Assembly (NCBI RefSeq): GCF_019059575.1
Contig: NW_024881612.1
Location: 310,001 to 374,000 of the forward strand
Direction: 5' to 3'
DNA: 64,000 nucleotides
DNA from: Amphibalanus amphitrite
Lineage: Eukaryota > Arthropoda > Thecostraca > Balanomorpha > Balanidae
How positions within the stretch are numbered: position 1 is the first letter of the stretch; each line of letters starts with the position of its first letter. Shown in pieces: positions 10,901 to 22,229 of the stretch. Both the position numbers and the translations under genes were made by a program. The notes beneath the pieces were generated by a model, which was not told where the DNA came from, did not search any database, and was given only the letters and a program-made list of their open reading frames with translations.

Positions 10901-13900
10901 GTACTCCTGGACGGCCGGGTTGAAAAAGTCCAGGTAGCCCGAGGAGCCGGGCCAGCACCAGCCTGGTGACGAGAAAGGGGAAGCCATCAATCACGATGCC
11001 ACAAACACAACGTCCATAAAGAGCAAAGCAATCACGGAGGTGTAAGAGCTGGGTCCTGGGTTTCCGAACAGCACGCGTTAGTTCGGTCCAATTCAGTCCT
11101 GAGCCGAATCCACCCGAGTTCAGGAGCCCGTGCCTGGGCCAATCGCTACGATCCTCCTACGATACTACTGTTAAGTGTATACTAACCGTCGAAGTCGTTT
11201 CCGTCGCGATCCTTGACGTAGTATCCGTTGGCCGTGGCGTCCGCGTGCACAAAGTAGCCGTTGTCGCGCTTTATGTGCGGGTCGATAATGGTGACCATCT
11301 TGCGGCCGCGTGACGTCACGTTACGGATCATTTCCTCCGGCGAGGGGAACTTGTGACTGTCCCAGGTGAAGTAGCTGATGAACGGGAGGGGTAAGGGGGT
11401 AAGAGGGGTAAGTGGTAAGCGGGGTAATACGCTCGCCGAGCAATTCAGGATACCAACAATCGACATGACGCCATCCAAAAAGACTGCATAGTGCATACGC
11501 ACGAGATCAATGTGGCTACTTTGACGGCGCGTGTGAATTATTACTGCGCTGGGAGGACATATTGATTATATTGACACCTGGCAACGTCGACGAGTTGGTT
11601 TTGAAAACCTGTGGCTCATGAATCACCAGTCAGTTGTAATATGCACACACTGCGTCCGACACACGCGCGCAGTTACTGCGCTTCCTCTGACCGTTTTCCG
11701 TCCGTGTGCTCGATGTCGAGCCAGATGGTGTCGAACGGCAGATCGTGTCTGTCCAGCTGAGAGTCCACCTCGGCCACGTCACGCTGGTCGTTGTAGTTCC
11801 ACCGGCACTGGTGGTAGCCCAGGGCGAACAGCTGGAACGGAGAGGGAGCGGTCAGCATGGCAGAGGGAAATGGGGGGCACAGCTGACAGCCTGCAAACAC
11901 TTAGAGAGCATACTGGGAAGAGAGAAACAGGAGACACAGAACAAAGGTGCGCGGAAAGCAAAGGGAAGGAGGATCAGCGGACACAGACACAAAAACGGCC
12001 ATGCATCCCGCAGCTGTTCCTATCCTGCGTGCAGCGGCCAGTAACTTCCCAGCCTGTGTTCGTTCGGCTATCTCAACACTGGCGTCCCGCGGCCTGTGTT
12101 CATCCCGCTGACCCTTTTACGCACGACCTGTCCGTCCCAACCTGTGTGCGAGGCTCGTGCTCGCGTCTCGCTGTCCCCCTTGCCTATACCCTGCCGTCAC
12201 CCTCCCTTATAACTCCCCCCCCCCCCCCTGTACTCACCGGCGGCAGCTGAGTGACGCCCGTCAGCTGTTTGTACTGCCTCATCACATCGGCCGCCGTCGG
12301 GCCCAGCATCAGGAACACATCCAGCGCGCCGGACTCGGAGATCCAGTGCAGGTGTTTGCTGGCCTGCGCGCGGCTGCCACCCAGGTACGAGGTGACGGTC
12401 GACACCAGGCCCGAGTCGGGCTCCGAGCGCACGTCCACCCACGTCTCGGCGGCGTTGTGCCAGAACACGCCGGCCGCCCCGTGCGTGGCGCTGTGACGGG
12501 CGAGGGGAGGGTGTCAGATGTCAGAGGGGAGGGGAAGTTCAGACGGAGCAGCGTACGCCAGCACTGCACTCAGTAGGAGGGGGGGGGGGGAGTCAGACCA
12601 TCCATACGTGATGTCAGTAGACTGCATTGAAAAGGTTGAAGGAATATTGCAACGAAAACTGCATTCGCGGTCAAGTCGTTTTTGACAAATGATGCTAATT
12701 TTCAACGATTTGCTTGAAACCACATCATAAATCCAAAAGAGCCGTCATGCGAAATCGTCATCCGGAATCACGTCTTCAGCAATATCGATTGATGCAATGA
12801 CAGTAATATTTACCACCACCATCGTATTTCTCATATCGAGACGCGACGGATCATTCATAATTTGATCCAGTGCATCCATCACGACAGGCGAGCTCGTGTT
12901 TCTTTCACAGGACTATTCCCTGCTAGCACGTTTCGACCGTATGTACTCCACACGACGTGTCTACTGTCTGTTCAAACACTTCCCCCGGCACGCTTCGTCC
13001 ATATTCCACGCGGACAAACGCCCCAGCCGGTACCGCCCGATTGATCTAGGCATTATAGTCCACCGGCGGCATGTAACGCACGACGTCGGCGAACAAATGA
13101 CGTACCGACTCGATTCACCGATCGACGTACAGACGCCACTCACGAATCGAAAGGCGAGCCATGGAAGGACGACGCCGGCACGATCAGTATCGATATAATT
13201 TGTCATGAGGGAGGTCCACCTAAGTGGCATCACCTAAGCAAAAATGGTGTTGTTGCATATTGAAGTAGTGCATGCACTGAAGCTATTTTCAATCATCAAT
13301 TATTGATGTTTGACATATAATCGAAGGAAGGAAAGGGAGGGAAGAGGTAGAGAATGAGGAGGGAGAGAAAAAAGAGACATAGAAAAATAGACAGAAATAT
13401 CGGGTACGTCAAGCAAAAAGGAAAGAAACACCACACGGACAGCAGTGCGATCTCGAACGGCAGTAGCACGGCGCCTGTTCCGTTCTGATGACATACCTCT
13501 GTGAGAGTACGACTGGCACGGAACCGTACAGCGCCATCGGGTTGCCCACTTCATACTCGAACACGTCCAGATTGTACAGCCGGTACGGCTCTCCTGACCT
13601 GCAGAGGCGGGGGTCAGTGTCAGAATATGTCCGAATTGTATAGCCAGTCGCCCGACATGATGGGACAGAATGAGTGTTACACCTAGGGCTGATGGGTTGG
13701 ATCCAATGTCACAACTATTGAAGTACAACATGTAACTAGTAAGGACAAAATGAGCTGTGAATAGAATAGAATGTCACATCACGTAGTAAGGGCATTGCAC
13801 CCATAAGATCAGGTGGGTTGTTCGGAAGCACTGCCCCGCAATTCGCAGCCCCTCGGTCATTTGGCTCCCATGTCTGTATTGCCCTTCTTCTTCTTCGTCG

Positions 13901-16481
13901 CACGTCACGTGGACGCGCCCGCAGGCGCGTCGGACGGGGGCTGGTCGAGCGGCGGCTCGGACCGCCCCACCCGCCGAATGTATTCAACTATCTTGCCGGC
14001 CGGCCCGGAGAGGACCTCGTCGAGGGATGGCAGGGGTCCCCCCAGAGCCGGCGTCTCGTGGTGGCGAATGCTGGGCACTCGGTGAGGAGGTGGCGAACGG
14101 TGTCCTCGGCACCGCACTCCCGGCAGAGAGGGTCCAGGGTGAGCTCCAGGCGGTGGAGCGTCGCTCGTGCCAGGGGGCAGTGGCCGGTCCGCAGCTGCGA
14201 CACGGTCACTTGCCCCCAGCGCGGGAGGTCTTGGAGTCCAGGTGTGGGCTGGGGGTGCGGGTGCCGGTGTGCACGCGTGGCCTGCATTTCCCTGGCGCGC
14301 TGCCGTATGGCGGTTCGGGCGCTGGCCAGATCGATGGGCGTCTCAACTCGCTGCTTGCTGTCAACGGAGCCCCCTTCACGTGGGGACAGCGTCTCCCCGA
14401 GGCCTCGGGGAGCAAAGTGCTCCATCATCACGTACCCGCCGACACGTACCAACCGACTACGAGAGGGACACCACCTACCTGTATTGCCCTCCGGTCTCTC
14501 CATCCCCACTCACTTGGTGTCACTGAGGGCAAAGTTGTCGGCGTGCTCGGGAATGCCGTACACGTGAGCCGAGCCGGGGAAGGTCACATCCACGCCCACC
14601 GACGACGGTCCGTGCGGCTTGCTGTCCCGGTGCGTCTTGAAGTTCTCCTCCCATTGGCCTGACGACGGGGAGAGCGGTCAGAGGCCGGGCCGAGCAGGAC
14701 GGTCAGCGACAGTCCCGTTCAGTCCCTGGAGTCACAGATTAGTGACAAACGCTATATTTTTTCCTACGGCACGTTGTCGGTAAGTTCCCGTATCGCAACA
14801 ACCATACTCGATCGCCCCTGAATTGATTAATTATTTGACATTCACTGTTTTCACTGACATCAGTCCCCAGCTTACTCCCAGAGCTCCATAGCTAAGTTGA
14901 TGCGGATGGTTCGGAGGAGCGGCGGCAGGATCGTGTCACGTACCTGGCTGCTCACTGTCGGCGGCCGGCTGCTCCTGGTCGCTGGCCTCGCCTCCCTCCG
15001 CCTCCGCCGCCGCCTCCTTCCTGTGCACACACACGTAATGACGTGTTAGATCGCAGAAAGTGCCTTCTAAGCACCATACCTGAGCCCAGATTTCATACAA
15101 ACAACACCGGCTGCATGGCAAAACATGAGAACTTTCACCTAGCCGTCTTTGCCGAAAACATTGCTCCTAAGCTGTTTTGTTTCTTATGTTTGAACTCCAC
15201 AACCATTCATAAAATATAACTGTCAAATATGTTACAAAATGAATGAGCCAGCATGACGTCACAAAACATTGGTGCAGTCTTCTGTGACCGTCGGTGACTC
15301 ACGGCTGCGGCTTGGGGCGGTAGTGCTCGAAGTTGAACAGGCCGGCCGAGTTGACGGTGATGACGGTGGTGCCGGCCCGGGCCACCTCCAGCTGGAATGG
15401 CTCGTAGCTGAGCACCAGCTGGCCGTCCGTGCCAAACGACAAGTGCAGCCGCTCGGCCGTCTGCGAGACCACCTTGAAGCCGGCAGGGTCGGCGGTGGGC
15501 GGCCGCTCGAGAGCGTACTGCGGCGAGTAGCGCGGCCGCAGCGGGGTCTCCTCGACCACGAACAGACGGACTGTGGTGTCGGCCAGTGCTGTGAGTGTGA
15601 GGCGCAGCGGCACGGCGCCGGCGGCCGCGCCGTCCTGCAGCCGCGCCGTCACCTCCGCGCCGGAGACCGCCACAGAGTCGGGCGACACGCGGTACGGCGA
15701 CTGGCCCGGCGTCAGTGCCCGGTTCCGCCTGCAGCAGACGGGTCACACATTCAGAGGGGAGTCAGAGTGAGAAGGAGTCACAGAGTCAGAGAGGAATCAC
15801 ATAGGAGAGTCACATGGTCAGAGGGATCACAGAGTCAGAGGGGAGTCAGAAAAGTCACAGAGGCAGAGGAGTCACAGTCTGAGGGGAGTCAGAGTCATAT
15901 GGGAGTTACACAGTCAGAGGGGAATCAAAGAGTCAGAGAGAATTCACAGAGTCAGAGGGGAGTCACAGAGTCAGAGGGGAGTCACAGAGTCAGAGATCAC
16001 AGGGTCAGAGGGGAAGAGTCACAATAAGGAGAGCTACAGAGTCATAGAAGAGTCACAGTCAAAGGGAAGTCACAGAATAGAGTCACACTGTCACACTGTC
16101 AGAGATAGGGTCATGCTAGAGGCTGGGCCCGGTTACAGGCATGGTCAGATGACATGGTCAGGTCAGAGGTCTACACATGACCACGTTTGTACTACCATCT
16201 CACATTCTCCCTCTCCCTCCTATGCCCTCTCCCTCTCTCCTCTCACTCTCTTTCAACCACTCTCAATCTCCGTCTTCCTTTCTCTCACACCCTTGCTTTC
16301 TTCTCATGCTCTAATTCTTTCTCTCACTCTCACTCTTCCTTCCTCTTGCTCTTGTACTCTTAGTTCTCTCACATCTCACACTCTTTCTCTCTCTCTCTCA
16401 TGCTCAGACTTATTTCCCAGGCCAAAACTTACTTGCAGAAGCTACTTTGATCACAGGTCTTGAAATTCCCACGGTCCACTG
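7905..16481 (-). CDS. GANAB: Neutral alpha-glucosidase AB (glucosidase II alpha), GH31; signal-peptide exon not included
   Basis: Thirteen exons on the minus strand, in order: 16481-16433, 15728-15303, 15020-14944, 14658-14514, 13598-13497, 12490-12238, 11831-11692, 11374-11187, 10962-10802, 10579-9845, 9437-9214, 8772-8675, 8011-7905. All junctions are GT-AG and phases agree, giving 901 residues. The enzyme trims the inner glucoses of N-glycans in the ER and controls the calnexin cycle. Landmarks: [15 protein letters not shown] at the mature N terminus; an acidic linker (15020-14944); [48 protein letters not shown]; the GH31 nucleophile motif [14 protein letters not shown] (about 10800-10845); the acid/base motif WTGDNTAQW (about 10376-10402); and the C-terminal [13 protein letters not shown]. 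Only the short signal exon upstream of 16481 is missing (see 18273-18324). Confidence 0.95.
8752..8965 (-). repeat. 89-bp tandem duplication spanning a GANAB splice acceptor
   Basis: AGAGATGGCGCTGAAACG occurs at 8763 and 8852, and a variant at 8941, spaced exactly 89 bp, with flanking ACCGCTAACAG and ACAGACACAGTCAAC shared. The copy at 8763 contains the acceptor used for exon 8772-8675; the upstream copies carry the same TTTCAGCGCCATCTCT-type sequence and could be alternative acceptors. Confidence 0.8.
13886..14478 (-). mobile_element. 5'-truncated non-LTR retrotransposon (LINE) insertion with 12-bp target duplication
   Basis: The 12-mer CTGTATTGCCCT flanks the insertion on both sides (13874-13885 and 14479-14490). 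On the minus strand the insert ends in a (GAA)n-type tail at 13886-13897. It encodes the C-terminal cysteine region found after the reverse transcriptase in many LINEs: [16 protein letters not shown], then [20 protein letters not shown] (C-x2-C...H...C). A frameshift near 14035-14045 breaks the frame. It lies in the GANAB intron between exons 14658-14514 and 13598-13497. Confidence 0.85.
15750..16100. repeat. GTCACAGAGTCAGAGGGGA minisatellite in GANAB intron
   Basis: Imperfect tandem units of about 17-20 bp built from AGTCACAGAGTCAGAGGGG. They fill the intron between exons 16481-16433 and 15728-15303. Confidence 0.85.
16196..16405. repeat. CT-rich simple repeat
   Basis: Low-complexity CTCTCC/CTCTCAC tract next to the donor of the first recognised GANAB exon. 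Confidence 0.85.
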
Positions 16482-18721
16482 CTACAGAGAGGCAGCCAAA
16501 AACTGCCAGATATACTATCCATCTGAAAAATGGTGATTTAATCTATGAAAATCATGCATTTCCAGCCATCCAAAAACACCAGAATTTCATCAAATAGTGC
16601 TATTTTGATTTAACATGAAAACAGTTAAGTTCCATAGCACCATCATGAGCAATCCCCCTTTCAACACACTTAATTAAAGTTTATACAGCCTCTCCGACAA
16701 TGCCTTTTACTCAATACGAGCAGGACCCATAGGCTGAGTAGCCTCTTATCCCGAAGACCACCTAAGGTAGGGTAAGGTAAGGATTACAAAGTGCATAACA
16801 TCTCCATGTCCTTCACTCTCAACACATTTATCAGCTATATGACTTTTCTTACCTTAGCATGGCTTTGTGATGTTTATGTCGACGGTTCAAATCTCACGAG
16901 AAAATTACAAGGCTAAACCTCACACTCTGGTAGAATCACAGGGTAATCACTAACGATATAACAGTAGGTACCTATATTTCTATTTATAAGCACTCCCACA
17001 TCTCATGAGGGTACGCCTCCAATTCAGTGTCAAGAATTGGTATTCGTTTTTAACGAAGTGCGACAATCGCACCAGCCTAACCGATTCCTTTAACTCGAAA
17101 GTGGCTAAATGGCTTGGACTCCTTCGAAGGATAAATACAATGCTTGTATGATTGACCAACAGATCAATTATTTCTAAATGATATCACACTAAAACGCCTT
17201 ATCATCCGGGGTCGAGCGCCGGCACGATCTCCAAGTCATCGAAAAGTTGACTTTGAGTTGACTACGGCTCCCCATAGTTTTGACTCCCGAAGTAAATGCG
17301 GATTTTTTTACAAGAAAAATTGGGCCTGATTTATTTTTTCAGTTAAAACATATCAGATACAAATAATTTTTAATTGATGAGGTTTAAGTTGCGTTCACCT
17401 GAGCAAATTTTTCTCATAAATGAAACCAATAAAATATATACACACAAATTCACCGCTAGGTTTGTGACAAATATTCAATGCATACACGTATGTGGATAAG
17501 GCGACGAATTGATATTGGCAGGAAATGTATATATCAAGGAAATCATAGGTTAATTATTGGTGAGTATAAAGTGATGAATTAGCCCGGAAAATGGGGACAG
17601 ACGCTTTGTTGAACGGCCTTTCTTTTGCTCAGTACCTTCAACTTTGTGTTGCACTTTCCTCGTATCTTGCTTTTATACCGTACAGACAAACCTATAAAAA
17701 TATGCTCATCAGTGCGGCGGTCCCCTCCCAGCCGGAGCTGAAGTTGGCCTGCGGCAGGCCATTATTGGGTTCCACTACGGCACTGTGAGGGTCTGATCCA
17801 GCATCGTATCAGATACCTATCCCTCTTGGATCTCTCCTCGCCCCCCCCCCCACACACACACATTCTTTCCAACAACTCTCGACATGTTTGGCCACGTTTG
17901 ATGTTTGTTCAGCATCATCATAAAATATCGTCGGTATGAAACACAGCACCAGCCTGAGAGGGCTCCACAAGCCATACTTTCGTCAGTATTAGTGATGCGA
18001 GTACACAGTTTGTAGTCGTGATGGAAATCCTTTGTCGACCCGATACTACATTCACTAGGCTTGAGTATCGAGCTTGACCAAGTTGAAGTGTTTTGTGTAC
18101 TGGGTGTACAATCGACGTGCGGGATAAGGTTCAGTGAGCCCGCCCCGCGCCGACGGCAATCGCACGCAGCATGTCATTTGCAACACTGCCGTACTCACGA
18201 GAATAGATGAATTAGTAGCCTGACATATCAATCATCCAAACGCAATTATCGCATACAAAGAAACTGTATTACCCTTGACTGATAACGCTTCAAAATATTG
18301 TACAAATTGAAACAGCGGCGCCATGGCTAACACAGAGCCGGCAGCCGCTGCAGGCCGGACCGCCAGAGGCGGGGGGGGGGGGGTGACTTTGGTCCGCGCT
18401 GCTCGGGCGGGCGCCGGCCGGGTCAGGGGGGGGGGGGGTGCGACGGACGCCGACAAGGCAGCAGACGCGATCAGGCTCTGCGAGTCCCTCAGGGGCAGTC
18501 GAGCTCCTGAGTCTCTCATAGGGCGCAGGGCCGTTCTGTCAATCAACCAAAGGCCGTCGAGTCGCTCTGTCGTCCCTCCGAGCCCGCTCCGTCAAGCCCT
18601 CAGCGTCTCTCGGTCGTCCTCCTGTCGGTCTCTCAGAGTCCCTCGGGCCGCTCTGCCAAGCCATCAAAAGTACATCCTGTCGGTTTATCAGTGCGTCCCT
18701 CAGAGTCCCTCCGTGCATCCC
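16482..18721. other. Gap between GANAB and DRAP1; AT-rich, no firm exon
   Basis: This must contain the GANAB first exon and promoter and the DRAP1 3' UTR, both on the minus strand. I could not place the signal-peptide exon with confidence. Poly-G runs at about 18368-18382 and 18426-18439, and repeated AGTCCCTC units at about 18480-18730, mark the DRAP1 side. Confidence 0.4.
18273..18324 (-). other. Candidate GANAB first coding exon (weak)
   Basis: On the minus strand an ATG in strong context (GCCATGG) opens 17 codons and stops one base before a GTAATA donor. That is the phase needed to join GCA (Ala) at 16481. The encoded MAPLFQFVQYFEALSVK is only weakly hydrophobic and a poor signal peptide. 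The match may be chance. Confidence 0.2.
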
Positions 18722-21700
18722 TCAGAGTCCCTCCGGCCCGTCGGTGTCGGTCACGCTGCCGTAGCGGACGGCCAGCGGCGGCGGCCGCGCCGGCCCGCAG
18801 TGGGCCGCCGGCGGCTGTGCCGGTGGTTGCGCCGGGCCGCCGTGCGCCGGCGGCGGCTGCGGAGTCACGCTGGTGGCCAGAGCGAGCGGCGAGTACGGTT
18901 CGCCGGGGACGGTGGCGGCGGCCGAGACGGCGCCGCCGGTCAGGCCCAGCAGCGAGGTGTGGATCAGTCCCGGCACCGGCGGACGGCCGGGGGGAGCGCT
19001 GCGGGCGGACAGACCCGGTCAGATGACGGTACAGTGTACACGGGAGCACACTGGGTCGAGACTCGAGACTTATTCACACAGACACCACTATGGAATGGTT
19101 ACCAACAGAGATGAACATTGAACACGCACAACCAGACACACGGACGGAAGGGAGCCCAGACCGCAGTTGGCCGGTCTGAGTGGCGAATTGACACCCAGCG
19201 AACTGAACAGTGAACACATCGTTCAGTTCGCAAACACCCAGCGCCGTCAGTAAGCACAACATACTTCTGGTGATCTATTTGTGGGAAATATCAGCACGGT
19301 AACCACAAAAGACCACGTCGAGAACAGTCCCCTCGATGGGCACCCGGCACACCAGTACAGCCCTGCCTGCGCCTAATGGATGCCGGTGCACAGCATCCAG
19401 CCTGCACCAGAAGTGTGTAGCAAATGATTCACCCGATGGATAGTGCTACTCTGTAGTCTGTACTGTCAACACCCCATGATGAACACTGGTCACGCCGATT
19501 TAGTCAAATCGCTGTGATCTGTCAGCAAAAACAGCCTGCTATGCCCTCCCCCTCTACTGACAGTCAGCATAGCCTGCACCAAATTTGTACGCAGTCAGCA
19601 GTTGATAGCCGCAGGTAGCCCTCACTCTCCCTACGCTCCCCCGGTAGAGCCACTGCACACAGCTGGTGGGGGCACATCCGGCCGGAGGCGGCGGACATCC
19701 CCATCCCTCCCCAAATCCGCACAGGTGTGTCCCGCCGCGCCCCGTTACCTACCTGTGTGGCGGGCCGTTGGTGCTGGACGGTACCGAGCCACGCGGTGGT
19801 ATGTCCATCTTCAGGTACTTGGGTGGACGGCCGACCGACCTGCTGGGCGCAGACAGACGTATAAGAATATGCAGCGAAGACACAGACCAGTGAGTGAGCG
19901 AGGAAGTCTAGCGAGGTGGCCACCCCCAGCTGCAGCATTACACAGGAACGAATCAGTGAACAAACCAGAATATTCACTCTGATTGATTGATAATGAGAAC
20001 GAGGATCTGCACTGAACAACGGATATTAAACATACATACAAATATAGATATCGGTGGAAAACGATCTTCGTATGGATATTTTAGACTTTTAAGCATTTTG
20101 AATCCCATCATAAACATGGTGACCAATGATGTAATATACCACGGCATCCACTCACCGTGACCCAACCACAATCCACCATCCACACCCACCATCACCCACC
20201 GGCCAGCACCCACCACCCACCATCCGCCATGCGCCATCCACCGTGATCTACCCATTAACCACCCACCATTCACCCACTCCACCCATCATTCACCCACTAC
20301 CGATCCACCATGCACCCAGTGCACCCACCGTGCTGCGGCGGCGGCCGAAGTTGAAGCCGCCGTCCTGGCGGCCGCCGAAGACGAGCCGGCCGCCTCCTCT
20401 GACTCAGTGGCGTCCGGAATATCCTCCACCAGCTCGCGCAGAAAGTCGAACCGCTGCTCCGTCTGAATGCAGTGCTTCCTGCGCGAGCGCACAGAGCGTG
20501 CCGCAACGGGCATTCAAACGTGTGTCAACGAATGTTTCAGCTTTTATATTATCGTTGTGACTTCAGCACAGCGACGAGCCATTCGCGTGAATTATCCGAG
20601 CTAACCATTATAAACAGACGGTACTTAGCAGCTGAATTCATATCAAAGAAGCAAAGATTTTCCTCAAGTGAGGAGCCTTGTGAAATGAATAATACTAAAT
20701 GGCTAAGCATTGCCCAGCTAAACTGAAACTGAAACTTACGTGACTGCATAGCAGGTAAGAGTATTTAAGAGTATTTGCCAGTCCAATAAATACGGAATAT
20801 GCAATCAAAAGAGAATGAGAATTGCTAGAAACCTAGCCCAGTCACTCACAGGTGTGCGGGGCTGAGCGTGCGGGATCCGCGCGACAGAGTAACCTCGCCG
20901 GCCCGCTGCAGCAGCTGCTCAGCAAACAGCTCCAGGGCGCGCGGTGCACGGCAGTCAAGGAAACCAGCGCATGAATTCGCCTACCTCCCCGCAGCATCCC
21001 ACGTGACAGCGCAACAGCACACATCGTCAGTCACAACAGAGTTCCTACGCTTCCTGCAGATGGTTATTGTATGTTAACAGTCGGGATATGCAATGAATAT
21101 TGAATAATCAAGATTACTTTATCGCAAAAATGTTTTCCTCTTACCGAAACTTGTATAATACCGTATTAAGAATTACACTGCAACCCCGTGTTTTAATGGC
21201 TGCATCGTTACTTTGGTTCACATTATTTCTATTGTGGTCTCTCCAAATCAACTGAGGCTTTTTTAGATATTGACGTTTGGAGGCTACGATTGACGACGTG
21301 GTGTTTCCAGGGGCTACAAGTACGCACACACACACACACACACACACGTGCGTGAACAACAGGGCGCATGCACGTGTACACACGCCAGTAGGTTATAAAG
21401 GATATAGATCACTGCTGGAACTGGCGCAGCAACTTTCCCCACTTCCTTGTCAGTCCTCATTATCTTCTTGATTCTGGCCTGAAATGAATAGATATGAAAT
21501 CACAGAAAGTTAACTGTGGGTGTGGAAACTGTAGCCCACACAAGCACCACGGCAGAAGTGTCAACCGTCTAAGCCGACCCAGGTAAAGCGCCCGATATGA
21601 ATCGATTTGGCGATCGTTAATTGCTCTCGCCAGAGCCCGGGATCGCTAGACCTGATGGTCCATCAGTGTCCATGTCAAACAGTTGTGCCAAGAGGCATTG

Positions 21701-22101
21701 GCAGATATTCTTAGGTAAGAAGTTAAGAGCAACTGTAACAACAGGTATGACCTCTTGATATCTTCTTTGTAATTAAAATAGTCAGATGTAAAATACTACG
21801 ACAAATTTCATGCACTCAGCCTAACTTGAAATGGGTTGCTATCATACATTGCACAAATCAAAAGCAATGAAGACAGGACACTGAGAATATAAGCAAGCAG
21901 TGATATCAATGTCAGCAATGTCAATGTCAATGTCAGCAACAAAGGATTAATGTGCATTAGCAACTGGGGTAAAGCGCAGTAGTAATTGTTTAACCAGGAA
22001 AACTGAACAAAGCCTGACTGGTTACCTTAGTAAAAAAGCACAAAATATTGCAGAATACTTACTGGTGGAAATCTGGCATTAAACTTCTTCCGATTTGGCA
22101 T
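18722..22101 (-). CDS. DRAP1: Dr1-associated corepressor, NC2 alpha (histone-fold protein)
   Basis: Six minus-strand exons: 22101-22063 (ATG), 21478-21406, 20943-20850, 20478-20329, 19839-19753, 18998-18722 (TGA); 239 residues, against about 205 in human. NC2 alpha pairs with NC2 beta (DR1) through histone folds and clamps TBP on TATA promoters in the nucleus, repressing TFIIA/TFIIB entry. Visible: the N terminus MPNRKKFNARFPPARIKKIM, KEVGKVAAPVPAVISRALELF, SPAHLKHCIQTEQRFDFLREL (histone-fold helices, residues about 10-90), an acidic/alanine stretch, GRPPKYLKMDIPPRG, and a proline/alanine-rich tail. The tail is unlike the acidic vertebrate C terminus. Intron 2 (20944-21405) has AT-AC ends; using them gives PAVISRALELF in frame, while no GT-AG choice restores this conserved helix. 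Confidence 0.93.
20160..20330. repeat. CCACCATCCACC minisatellite in DRAP1 intron
   Basis: Imperfect tandem CCACC/CACCCACCAT units fill the region next to the donor of exon 20478-20329. Confidence 0.8.
20944..21405 (-). other. U12-type AT-AC intron of DRAP1
   Basis: The minus-strand 5' splice site is GTGATCT|ATATCCTTTATAACC, a full match to the minor-spliceosome AT-AC consensus ATATCCTTT. The 3' end is TTTCCTTGACTGCCGTGCAC|CG: a near-consensus U12 branch site (20954-20963), with the branch adenosine at 20955 about 11 nt before the terminal AC. The join restores VISRALELF. Confidence 0.93.
21320..21350. repeat. (CA)n microsatellite inside the U12 intron
   Basis: About 13 CA units on the plus strand. 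Confidence 0.9.
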
Positions 22102-22229
22102 TTTGATAATATAAATGAATCACTGGTGCCAATTTACAGATTTCCTTCTTTCCAAAGAAACATTAGCCTGAAAAATGAAACAGCAATGTTGTGGCTGAAA
22201 GTCGTGGTCCAGTCTTATCTAGCCCTTAT

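Noticed and set aside
18323..19114. 263-codon plus-strand frame
   Set aside because: It runs through poly-G tracts and is antisense to the DRAP1 last exon; Arg/Ala-rich shadow frame.
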